From contig NC_134028.1 in assembly GCF_964204645.1 (NCBI RefSeq), positions 7,047,001 to 7,111,000 of the forward strand: a DNA stretch of 64,000 nucleotides, written 5' to 3'. The notes under the pieces were generated by a model. The model made no database searches. It had not been told where the DNA came from and saw nothing but the letters and a program-made list of their open reading frames with translations. Of this stretch, positions 11,812 through 22,700 are shown in pieces; the stretch's first letter is position 1, and each line of letters opens with the position of its first letter. This DNA comes from Tubulanus polymorphus (lineage: Eukaryota > Nemertea > Palaeonemertea > Tubulaniformes > Tubulanidae). Made by a program: the position numbers and the translations under genes.

Positions 11812-12397
11812 TGGATGAAATGATTGACATTTCGCTATAGAATGGCTATTTTTGCGAAAAATCATCATGGCATTTTGGTGCGCCGACGAATACAATGAGC
11901 TAGGACTCCATCAAAGTGGAAACACTGGCTCTGACTCTTGGTTACACCTACGAGCAATTTAGAATATTTGCCCGCCAGATTACACCGGGACTCAATTGAC
12001 CCCGCTGACTACCTGACTAATAAACGAGGATGCACTGATTCGGGCCGCATGGCGTAGATCCAACGTACGGTGCTGCCAACATTCTCATTAATTTTGACAC
12101 CAGGTGGTGCATCGTTCGAAAATCAACCGGCGTCAACAGAAATTGATTTTCCTTATAGAGTGAGGAGTCCTTCTCTATATTTGAAATATTCCGGTAAGTA
12201 TTTGGTCGCTTGCCTTGAAGGGAGTGAGAGGTGCGGATCTGCACTTTTACCAAATTCTTTTTTCTCTAACTACGTTAGCATACGTCATAAGCCGGGCCTA
12301 AGCTTACGTACAATGTAATAGCATTTTATTTTCGATTGGCATCGATCTTTCTGGGATATTTCGTTTAATTTTTGGCGTACAAACCTCAAATACGTCT

Positions 12398-13214
12398 TTA
12401 ACCCTTTCAGTGCTGATAAATCTAAACCCTATAGTGCTGAAGATAATTTGAAAATTTTGAAAAATTCCATATCTAGTGTGTTGAATAACGGGAATTCCAC
12501 TATATACGGTGATACTAGCCGAAAGCGTTGTTCAACTGCAATGTACAATAGACAATAGTAACCCAGTACTGTGCTGACAAAAAGGGATCACGATAAATTA
12601 TGACAAAACAAAAATATTAATTTTCAGAAATTCGTCGAGTGTATAATCCTATTTTAACTATTGATGGACGTGTCATAGAATGTTTAAACTCATTTTAATA
12701 CCTAGGTCTTATGTTCAATTCCAACGGAAAGTATAATACTGCTATTAACTATATTGCTGATCGGAGTAATTTCGGCTTTTTTCTCTTTTAAGAAATGTAT
12801 GCTCAAGTTCCCAGACATGGCACCCAGACATTTAGCCTTGAAATTTGAATAGTCTGGTCATTCCAGTTTTGAATTATGGGTGCCAAGTCCGGGGATTTTG
12901 GCAAGAAAAGAAATTAGAACGCATAGTTACTAGATTTTATAAGTCGAGCGATCGACTCCTGATTATTTTGTTAATGGAGAACTGGGTCGATATCCCACAA
13001 TAAAGATATTATTATTATTATTATTACTACATTGCATCTACATAGCGGTGCAGTGTATTGTTAGTTACTAATATTTCACTATTTTTGATAGGTGCTACGA
13101 TCTTTCACTATAGGTAAAAACTAATTACATCAATACACCGCAGTGCGGTGTAGGAGCAAAATCCATCACTGTTTTATACACCACACTGCGGTGTAGATGC
13201 ACTGAAAGGGTTAA
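12398..13214. repeat. TIR element (TTAACCCTTTCAGTGCTG family) interrupted by a LINE fragment
   Basis: Ends TTAACCCTTTCAGTGCTGA and TGCACTGAAAGGGTTAA are inverted. A 206-214 bp relative lies at 51446-51659. Both carry internal hairpins of the type CACCGCAGTGCGGTG near one end. The extra length here comes from the retrotransposon piece at 12695-13030. Confidence 0.65.
12695..13030 (+). mobile_element. 5'-truncated non-LTR retrotransposon (LINE) 3' end
   Basis: Conceptual translation gives YLGLMFNSNGKYNTA, then after a frame break KKCMLKFPDMAPRHLALK, then LVIPVLNYGCQVRGFWQEKK. This is the C-terminal part of LINE reverse-transcriptase ORFs, just before the tail. The sequence ends in AATAAAGATATTATTATT repeats, the usual (ATT)n tail. 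It carries at least one stop and one frameshift and is dead. Confidence 0.75.
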
Positions 13215-13930
13215 CGAATCAGTACAGTTGTGCAGTCCAGATAAATCATTGTTTTTATACCCATTTTGTACCGATTTGAAGGATTGATAATATTCTCGAA
13301 AATTTTAGTAGGCTACATTTTTCTATCTACGCTACCAGTAGGCCCTAAATAAAAGGCTTTACGCCTTTATTTCATCTTATTCATTCTTAAAGATAGATTT
13401 TGTCACTTTGGTATTAAGGATGATTTGTTCAGATTTTATTTTTGGACGCCTGTAGTTCCCAAAAAAACACTGGTTCAGGTTGTATTGTATGGGGGATTAG
13501 TGACCTAGTCGTTGGTGGTAAGCCTTATATAATCAGATGGGCTTAAAGTATGGTTTGTGAAAATATCTGATCGTGAAACTAAACCACAGACAGGTTACTG
13601 ACTAGGGGAACCTCTGTCTGTACACTGTCGCTGAATCCAATAGCCTACATAGTTTTCAAAGTGAAAAAAGGTGGATGCCAATGAATGGGATAGCTCGTTG
13701 AATGAATTACTTATTAGAATTGAAGGACTCGGCATAAGATATTGTTTTGTGTATTTAATAACTGACTTCGAAATTGCTTCTGGGAACTGTTCATTGTGTA
13801 ATGATTAGTGTGAACAGTCAAAGCCTATATACATACGGTAGATTACTGACATTTTGCTTGACATGACTACTGGAATGTTTTATTTTCCCCCTGGAATTCC
13901 AGTTGGCCCGAGGTATAAAAACCCTAAGAC

Positions 13931-14106
13931 CACAGGGGCTTGTATATGAAGTTTGGGGGTAAACTGTAGCTTAGATCATCCAGTATCCCTGGTACTATAT
14001 ATATATAAGAAGAATATTCGATAATTTTCTTTTTATACACAGTACCAGGGATACTGGATGATCTAAGCTACAGTTTACCCCCTAACTTCAAATAGGAGCC
14101 CCTGTG
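13931..14106. repeat. Near-perfect palindromic MITE just upstream of UCHL5
   Basis: The 176 bp form two arms of about 75 bp around an AT-rich loop. The left arm starts CACAGGGGCTTGTATATGAA and the right arm ends with its inverse, AACTTCAAATAGGAGCCCCTGTG. The arms share CTGTAGCTTAGATCATCCAG and CAGGGATACTGG. It sits 155 bp before the UCHL5 start codon, between any upstream promoter and the coding region. It has no coding capacity. Confidence 0.85.
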
Positions 14107-14260
14107 CCTTAGATGAGTATCTAACCTAACCTTTAACTTCATAGCGCCACGTGGACTAAACTGCTTGGTGAGACCCAGGAATCTAATTTTTCTCAATTTT
14201 CTTGCATCTTTTTTTTCGCAGGAAAGTTTCCTCATCTTTGAAAAGGAAAGAATCATTCGA

Positions 14261-15244
14261 ATGGCGTCTCCGGCCGGCGATTGGTGTCTGATCGAAAGCG
14301 ATCCGGGCGTTTTTACCGAATTGATCCGCGGTTTCGGCGTCAAAGGAATCCAAATCGAAGAACTGTGGAGCTTGGACACGGACAGTTTGAAAGCGTTGAA
14401 ACCGGTGCACGGTTTGATATTCCTGTTCAAATGGAAACAGGACGACGAAACGCAAGGCTCGGTCGTACGCGACAGTCGCCTCGATAAGATATTCTTCGCG
14501 AAGCAGGTCATCAACAACGCGTGCGCGACTCAGGCGATCCTGAGCGTGCTGTTGAACTGTCAACACAAGGACATCGAACTCGGCGAGACGCTCGGCCAGT
14601 TCAAAGAGTTCACGCAGTCGTTCGATCCGGCGACGAAGGGCCTGTCGATCAGCAACTCTGACGTCATTAAAAGCGTTCACAACAGCTTCGCGCGGCAGCA
14701 GATGTTCGAATTCGACCACAAAATGGCGACGAAAGACGACGACGTGTTTCATTTCGTCGGTTACTTGCCGATCGACGGACGGTTGTACGAGTTGGACGGA
14801 CTGAAAGACGGCCCGATCGATCTGGGTGCGGTCACCGACGGCGGCGACTGGCTCGATTTCATCAAACCGATCATCGAACAGCGCATTCAGCGGTACAACG
14901 CCGACGAAATCCATTTCAATTTGATGGCCGTCGTTTCCGACCGAACGATGATCTACCAACGACGCATCGACGAGTTATCGTCGGGCGGTCGCGCGGCGGA
15001 CGACGACAGCGCGATGGAAACGGACGCGGCGCACGCGGAAATCGAGCGGTACCGCGCGCTCATCGACGACGAGAAGCGAAAAACGCTGCGACACCGCAAC
15101 GAGAATATCCGTCGCCGGCACAACTATCTGCCGTTCATTATCGAACTGTTGAAAATTCTCGGCAAAGACGAAAAACTCGTGTCGCTCGTCGAAAAAGTGA
15201 AAGAAAGTCAGGAGAAGAAAAAACTCGAAAACGGCAACAAATAG
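14261..15244 (+). CDS. UCHL5: Ubiquitin C-terminal hydrolase L5 (UCH37), single coding exon
   Basis: Cysteine deubiquitinase that edits ubiquitin chains on the proteasome lid through RPN13 and also associates with INO80. 327 residues, against about 329 in vertebrates. The start is MASPAGDWCLIESDPGVF, which matches the family N-terminus. The catalytic set is present at the family positions: Gln82, Cys88 (NNACATQ), His164 (FHFVGY) and Asp179 (YELDG). The C-terminal ULD tail ENIRRRHNYLPF is present for RPN13 binding. No intron interrupts the coding region, whereas vertebrate orthologues have many. A strong acceptor (T-rich tract then CGCAG) ends at 14221, so a 5' UTR intron is likely and exon 2 would start at 14222. 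The coding sequence is much richer in GC at third positions than its surroundings. It could be an intron-poor ancestral locus or an expressed retrocopy; the frame is fully intact. Confidence 0.96.
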   Translation: MASPAGDWCLIESDPGVFTELIRGFGVKGIQIEELWSLDTDSLKALKPVHGLIFLFKWKQDDETQGSVVRDSRLDKIFFAKQVINNACATQAILSVLLNCQHKDIELGETLGQFKEFTQSFDPATKGLSISNSDVIKSVHNSFARQQMFEFDHKMATKDDDVFHFVGYLPIDGRLYELDGLKDGPIDLGAVTDGGDWLDFIKPIIEQRIQRYNADEIHFNLMAVVSDRTMIYQRRIDELSSGGRAADDDSAMETDAAHAEIERYRALIDDEKRKTLRHRNENIRRRHNYLPFIIELLKILGKDEKLVSLVEKVKESQEKKKLENGNK

Positions 15245-15392
15245 AGATGAAAAATTAGAAATCTCTCGTCAACCCGGAGGACTTTATATTAAGGAATCAA
15301 AAATCGTAAATTTTCTTCGATGTTGTGTATCATATTCAGTGCTATTCTTGTTGATATGTTTCACGATCACTTTCAAAGGGGCAAATTAAGTG

Positions 15393-15398
15393 AATAAA
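15393..15398 (+). other. Polyadenylation signal AATAAA for UCHL5
   Basis: AATAAA about 150 bases after the stop codon, followed by a T/G-rich stretch (TTTTAGTCTTTGTAG), as expected downstream of a cleavage site. Confidence 0.6.
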
Positions 15399-16729
15399 TA
15401 TCAAGTTTAAAATAAGTTTTAGTCTTTGTAGAATTTTGTGTTGACCTATTTAGGGCCGATTATATAGACCGGTTTAATTACAAGCCCGCTGGGGTCAGTT
15501 CTGCAAATCTGCAGTTCTAGCCGACTGAAATATTAAACCAATGAGTCCTATCAACTGACCAGAAAAGTTTGGAATTTGGAAAATTCAGCTAAAAACCTAC
15601 AAAACTGGGAAGTTGGATATCGACGACGCATTTCTTTTATGAATGTATTGTTTATCGTTACGTTTAAAACCAATAAATTTCTCCATTCACATGCCGATTC
15701 ACTGGGGGTAATCATTTGCATTTGGTAAACGGTCCCTGTTCCCGACCGACCGTTCCCATTACCCAAAAGTACATAAGTACCGTAACAAAATGGCGGCTAG
15801 CAACTGTAAAATGGTTTATTACAGTAACCACCGTATGGAAAATCAGGGAATTTTATCAATGGACGGAAAGTGGCCATTCTGATAATGATTGACAGTCGTT
15901 TCTTCTTGCATCGTACCTCCCGAATAACGGAATGGTGCAGTCAATGTGCCACAATCCTTAAACGCGTTAGGCCCATCTGAAACTGAAATTGACTACTATA
16001 TTTTGCTAGGCGTTGACCTGGGATCCGAATTGTAGCGACGAGGGCTTAGTTCACTAGAGATTGTCACAATGACACATTGCTTTTTTTATGTCCGGTAAGC
16101 TTTTATGCAGCGTTACTTCTGTTTTCTGGTCATTCCCCCCGATGATTGCTGTTTGTCAACAGCCGATACATTGTGGTTTCAAAATGATAAATCTTGTCGT
16201 ATAAAATTCGAATTGCGGGACTTCTTCGATTAAAAACAATACAAACTGTCGGGCTAACTTTAGACGTAACAACTGTATGATATTTGCAAGGCACAACTCT
16301 TACCAACTCGTGAGGCTTTATAATAAAAATGACAAAAACCTTTATTAGAAAAAAGTTAACAATAATAAAGTTAGAAGGTGTTGATTGATGGATACATCAC
16401 CGTGTGTGTGTTTTTGATACATCATTAATTAAGATAGTCGGTATATAACAAAAATCGAGCTTCACACAAATGACATGGAATATAGAGAGCATATTATCGA
16501 TTAAGTTATTCTTTTTAGTGATTTTTATCAAATTCATATCAGCTTCGAGGAGCCGGGGTTTCATGCATGACCCCGGAACCGAATAAAATACGCAAAATAT
16601 ATTTACATATATCGTGCATATAGCACTGATCTCGTGGTCCGGGGAATTTTAAACCGGAATGGTGGAAAGACTTTTCTCTAATGACCAAAGCTTCCTTAAG
16701 CGAGTTAATTTTTCAGATATACGTGTGTA
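15399..16729. other. Intergenic stretch between UCHL5 and the TARP-like gene
   Basis: The two genes converge here tail to tail. A fragment related to the GGGCCAG...TATAGAC repeat family lies at about 15450-15480, and a short hairpin GAGCCGGGGTTTCATGCATG lies near 16550. I see no coding exon. Confidence 0.5.
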
Positions 16730-16735
16730 TTTATT
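16730..16735 (-). other. Polyadenylation signal AATAAA for the TARP-like gene
   Basis: AATAAA on the minus strand, about 25 bases past the stop codon at 16760-16762. Confidence 0.55.
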
Positions 16736-16759
16736 TCGTCGCTAAATTTTTCTGTGGCG

Positions 16760-19700
16760 CTAAATCGTCGTTCCGATCGAGCTGAGGTGGTGATGGTGTT
16801 GATAAGACTGGCCGTGGCTCGTGCTCGGCGCGAAGTCCAGGTCCCGTTCTTTGATCACGTCCCGTTGCAAAATCAAATCGACCTTGTGCTCCAAACCGGG
16901 AATGAGTCGAATCATGTCTTCCACGTCGGCGTGACGTCGCAAATACAGAGATATCTGGCACATGGCGGCTATTTGACTGCATACGTACGCGGAACCGCAA
17001 AACATAAACGACCAACCGTACTCGTACGAAAACATCGGGGGATTGTCGCCCTTAGCGGGCGGCACGTGGTTCATTTCATCGTTTAGAGTACTGATATATA
17101 GTATAATCCCGAGAGCCAGTATCATTCCTGAAATTAGAAATTAATGAATTATGCAATGGAGATATGTAGGCTGAATAATGACCAGTTTTATGACGTTCGG
17201 CAGTGGAAGCTATTTGCCAATGAAGCACCGCCGCGTTCAGAGCTTCCGTGGGTTGAGCATGTTTTTATCGCGACTATCGTAGAAGTGGATTTAGCAGAGA
17301 TAGATAAAGGCATATCTCGGATAAGGTGGGTCTTTCCCTCGGTTTCAGATATTTTAGAAGAAATAAACCCAAAAAGATGCAATTTCGTGAGGTTGAGCGT
17401 CAAATTTATGGGTTTTCGCGACTTCTGCCTTGACGAAAATCACAAACTCGATTGGAATGCAGGGGTCTGGACCCCGAGACCACCCCTTAACCAGCCTTCG
17501 TTATTCCACAGTGTTACCGGCACGCCGAAACCCGAGGCGCCCGTTGAAAAACCGACAGTTAATATGAATGAGAACTCAGAACGCCTGGTGCATTCCCCAT
17601 GACTACATTGCTAGATTATTCCTGGTTAAAAATCAATTCCTTAAATCCAAGATTGATTTGACCCGTTCTCGCTAATCCTTCCCGCCGGAAACGAAAAAGC
17701 CGATGTATTTTTTTGTTGTCGACCGCATAGTGACATTTTGTTCAGTGAAGCGATCTTGATTCTGTGATGTTCTCCACGTTACCGAGGCAAGTGATGATGA
17801 ATTTTGTGCGAGATAAAAGAAAGTAGCAATTATTATTGGTTATCTGTCAACTGAACATGATAGAGAACTTGCGTTTAGCGGGTGTCTGGTGTCAGCAATG
17901 CACATACATCAGCCTGTAGCTTCTGGTATAGTCTTCAGAAATGTCGACAGAGGAGTTTACTTACTTCTGGAATACATCGTGTTATATCTACAATTTCTAC
18001 ATGTTTTTTCGTTGCATCCGTGTCTATACCCCACGAAATGACGCGAATGAACGGGGTCCGTTATATACATATATGGATTTCCGACTGAAAACGGCTTTAT
18101 ATGGATTTAATCGAACTACAGTGGACTCCCCTCAAGTCGGATCCTATCAACTCGGATGTTTTTTCAAATATTTTATGTGAAACTATACACGAAATACATA
18201 ACATCCAACTCTGATATCACTCTAAGGTCCGACGCGGCGTCTAGTGTATTTCGATTCGTTTCAGGAATCAGTAAAGGCCCTGTGGTTAGAAATAGGTTAA
18301 TCCAAATGATAAGTCGTATACGTGTAGCCTTAGGGACAAGAATAGATGAGAGACATCGTCGAAAAACTGTGGTCTAGCCAAATATAGCTTCATTTTTGCA
18401 TTGATAACACTCTCAAAGACCTTTGGCATAAAGCTGGATTTAATACCCGGCGAGTAAAGCGAAATGATAAGCCTCTTATTTATGTGCAGCACTCGACTTG
18501 CAGATGTAAAAAAACGCACGATAAACGGAACGAATCGTCTGTCCGAATAGTCCCGCAACAACGAAACAGGTTTCAGAACCGAACAGATTTCCCAAGCGGG
18601 CCAAATGCTAATACATCGGAATTCACGAGCGTCTGGGAGTTTGAAAGAAGTGATTTTGATAACGAGGGATAATTTTATTACCGCTAACGTTTGCAGTATC
18701 TAGTTTTATACCGCGGAGAAAACTCTTCAGCCGAATACGTCATCCGTGTCTTCTTATGCGGCCTCATCTTTCAGTAACATTATTCCAAAAAGGGGGAAGT
18801 GCATGCCCGCGGTTCCTTGCCGAGTTTTTTATTCCGCTTGTGGCAGAATCTTCTATTGAGAGTTCTCCACCCGAATGACTAGCTTCGAGTCGTGATGGAC
18901 AGGGTTTTTCTTTCAGTCGTAGTTCTCTGGTTCAAACGCTTAAAACATGATAAATTATGCATCCGAAAATCCATTTAAGATATGCTCAATGGCTTTACAT
19001 CAAAAGAACTAGGGGGGGGGCTAGGTACCGGTAAATAAAGTACTAAGGTTGAGTACGTGAAGCCTATATACCCGGTGGATTAACAAGATCGTTTAGGAAT
19101 CTAAATGTTATAAGGATTAGGATTTTAAACTAAATACAATATTGGTTTGGGAGCCAGTGAAGGCCATGAAGAATTAGCGTGATTTGACAGAATCTGGATT
19201 TGCGAGTTGATACAACACGAACAGAATAGCTTTCCCTGTTTTTTGGCTGGTAGTTTTTCATAATCTGATTCGAGCCAGCGGAATAAAAAAGTGACCCGCA
19301 CTATGACCTTGACCATATACTAACCGGAAGTGATGTAAATGACGGCTGCTACGATGGTCTTCATATCTTTTTTTAGGTATCCACAAGCGCTGACAATGAA
19401 TCCAATTACTAGCAGCACTAAACTGAAACCAGGCATCGGGGCTATCGACTGGAATGCGACTGAAATGCGGAAAAATATATCATAATGTCAAATACCCATC
19501 GAAAATACACGTCTGCAGCTGGTACATTATTCATTCAACTTATGCCGCGGTAATGAAATAAGCAAGCAGATTTTCATTTTCTCTAACTGTTAATCAACGG
19601 ACGAAGCAATTTTCGAAGCGTTTTCGGCAAAAAAAATATATATATAACATATTAATGTTTGTTTTAGTCTTAGCGAATATCGACATAAAGAATATAGTAG

Positions 19701-22700
19701 AAAAAAAGCTGTTCCCCGAATGCAATTTTAGTATAATAGTAGTAAAACGATGTAAAACTACAATAAAAACCAACGCTATATCCAAGATAACGATATCTAA
19801 AAAACAACTAGATTTCAAAACGCAATAAAACATTTATCAGCTATATTATGTTTCTTTTTTTCTATTACAAGATCAAGAACAGAACACGGAAACATAGAAA
19901 GTGTGCTTTTTACCATGAAACAACGATTTACAATTTCTACTTATTCAGCCGCCATGCAAACTTTAAACAGATATTCTGTATTACTCGAAACGACAGGCAA
20001 AAACGATATAGAAACCATTAGTGTAGACACAATACCAGAACATATTCATTTTAAGTTGCGGGATGCTAATTGCAAGAGTCTCGAAACAAGATGTAGTGAG
20101 CAATTACATATTCAGACAGATGTTCAATATAGTGGTTTGTTTACCACATGCTCCGCCCATTATAATACAACCTTTTTTAACTTCCTCGATAAATCATTGC
20201 AAATTAGAAATTACTGCAAAAGAAATTGCTACTGAAATCTAATATGTAAAATTTATTTCTTTTGTATTCATTAAAGGAAGATCTCATTAATTGATGGTTT
20301 TTTCTTACTGATCATGGTCCATAATCGAATTAGATTTAACTCAAGAATTGACTCTAAAAAGTCGCTGTATAAGAGTCGATTTTGATGAAGCACTCGCTGT
20401 CTGAAACTGATCCCTGATTTGTGAAATTAGGAACGTAAACGAATAGAGGATAGAGGATAGGATAGGTAGCAATATGTACATTTACTAAGCCTACTTGTAG
20501 CCGATAGAGAGTAGTCTGGTTGCGTCGATCCCAGAGTCGGGAGATCATCTTCGTTTTCGAAATACACTATGTTATCACACTTATAGATTGACGATGTTGT
20601 ATCTAAAATACGAAAAAAGCTTTTAAAAACATTCCGGATCCAGCGTCACTCATTTGGTAGACCAAATAGTCGGCCAATAAAGACATTAAATCTTAATCTA
20701 TTATTGTTTTCTGAAATCCGCCTCAACCCGTGGTGAACGCTTCTAAAAGTGTAAATAGCACCGGGTTCGCTGTTATAGCGGTGAAACGCCTGAGAATCTT
20801 TGATTGACTTTAGAGTAATCAGACTGATTATTCCAAGGATTGACCGTATGAGAATCACATTTTATACTGCGAGATGTGAATACAGGCCAGTGCCGAGCTA
20901 TTTTTCAGGGGCAACTATTTCAAGAAAAGGGGCTCTTTTACACCGTGAAAAGGGGCACTTTTCTATTGAAAAAGGACAGATCTTAGATACGACCCTCATC
21001 TCAGTACCTGGATATATCTCACGAGAATGGATTACTTGAAAAACATGAACATTCTATCCAACTTGCGAAAAATCTCGATCCGAATTGCTTTACTGACTTT
21101 TTAGGTGCACTTTGAACATGATCGGCACGGACCTGGAACACGTTTTGAATATTTCGAGGTGTTTACGAAGGGCTGGTGACCCCGCTTACACTGAGTCGAC
21201 CTCAGACAACAACGTCTGAGCATTCGGTACAAGTGTGCCAGGTTAGGGATAAAGATGCGAAGGAATAATTCCCAATGAATATAAACCTTTGATCTTTCGC
21301 GTACAAGTATAACGTTCATTAACTCCCTCTTCACAACAATATTCGATGCTATCTATTCTACCATAACAATATACCCATTGAGCCCGAGATCGCGTTGGAA
21401 AAGATGCAATTTTCGTCGACGGCTTTTTTGCGACTCTCCGAGGAGTAATATTCTAATGGAAATTCCTTTCACATATGGGATCAGCCGCTGTAACGTTCGG
21501 GGGAATCACGCAGCTACTGTTACGGCCATTTCCTTCTGCGATCCGGAATCCGGATGTAACATTTCTGAAGAGGCCGACACGAGTAGGAACGAAAGTGATA
21601 CAGCAAACGCGGTATTGGCAATGGTGAAGAATAGTGTGATAGCGTCAGCTGTGGTATCCGAGAAAGTTGCGCGAAAGTAAAGGACGAATTTCTCGGAAAA
21701 CAATGATCTCGATCAGCTTGTTGTGATCGTTTATATGTAAACAAAACTGATATTCAAGATTCCATAATAATTGACGATAGAGGATTTGTTTGTTTGATCG
21801 TTAGTACAAAACGTGAAAACAGCCATTTAGCGTCATAGGTTGTTACGTATCTAGCAAGAAAAAATATGATATACAAGAAAACAGTATATTTGGAATGTGT
21901 ATCGTTTGCAAGGCCGGCCCTACACACGCCTTTACTAAAATCTGATTATTCCTTGTGCATCAACTTTGAAATAAGAGAAGAGAACGTTTCAACCACAAGA
22001 TTAAGTCAAAATGTGAAAAATTGGAAAATCCATTCAGGGCAGGGAGCCGGCCAAGAACACATCGTCCTAGACGTCGATTTTCATTGGTCCATGTATATAG
22101 GTCATTCGGCAATTAACCAATGGATATCAACATCGATTTCCAAAATTAAATATTCAGCTATAGTTTACGCAAAATACGCAATATACAATACACGTACATA
22201 ATAAACTAAATAGTAATTGAATTGATTGATTGATTCATTTGTTTAGTTGATTCGATTGTTTTTCTAGGGTGGTAAGTCATTCCGCCAAGCAGCGATCGAA
22301 GTGCTGATGGAATACCATACGCATATATACATAGAGAAAAGGGAATGATTCAGAGTTCATATTATATATACCTTCAACTATTTCAGCAGGAACTGAGGAC
22401 AAATTTCGACCGGGCAACAACAAAATTTCCCCTGGAAAAGAAATATACATGTATAAGTATACACGAACATACCAAATCACGCTTTGACGGTACAGGTTAT
22501 ACATTTGAACTCCCGATGGAAGGATCAGGAAATACAACAATGCGATTATTTTTTGTGCATGAAATTCCAAGGTTTTTCACCAGGTTTTATAACTTCGTCG
22601 CTCGTCGATCTATAATAGCTGTATAGTCGAACTTCAGGGAATATCGAATTTCAAAATATGTGAGCACTAGTCCTTCTCGAAATCAAACAAAATCTACGGC

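Larger units (their letters stand above)
11400..14221. other. Gene-free stretch, repeat rich
   Basis: No supported coding exon. It holds two related MITEs (11726-11811 and 13931-14106) and a TIR element enclosing a LINE fragment (12398-13214); the rest is AT-rich unique sequence. A short run at 12100 (CACCAGGTGGTGC) resembles the CTCF-like sites seen elsewhere, but more weakly. Confidence 0.6.

Noticed and set aside
14183-14959. 258-codon minus-strand frame
   Set aside because: Antisense shadow of the GC-rich UCHL5 coding exon.
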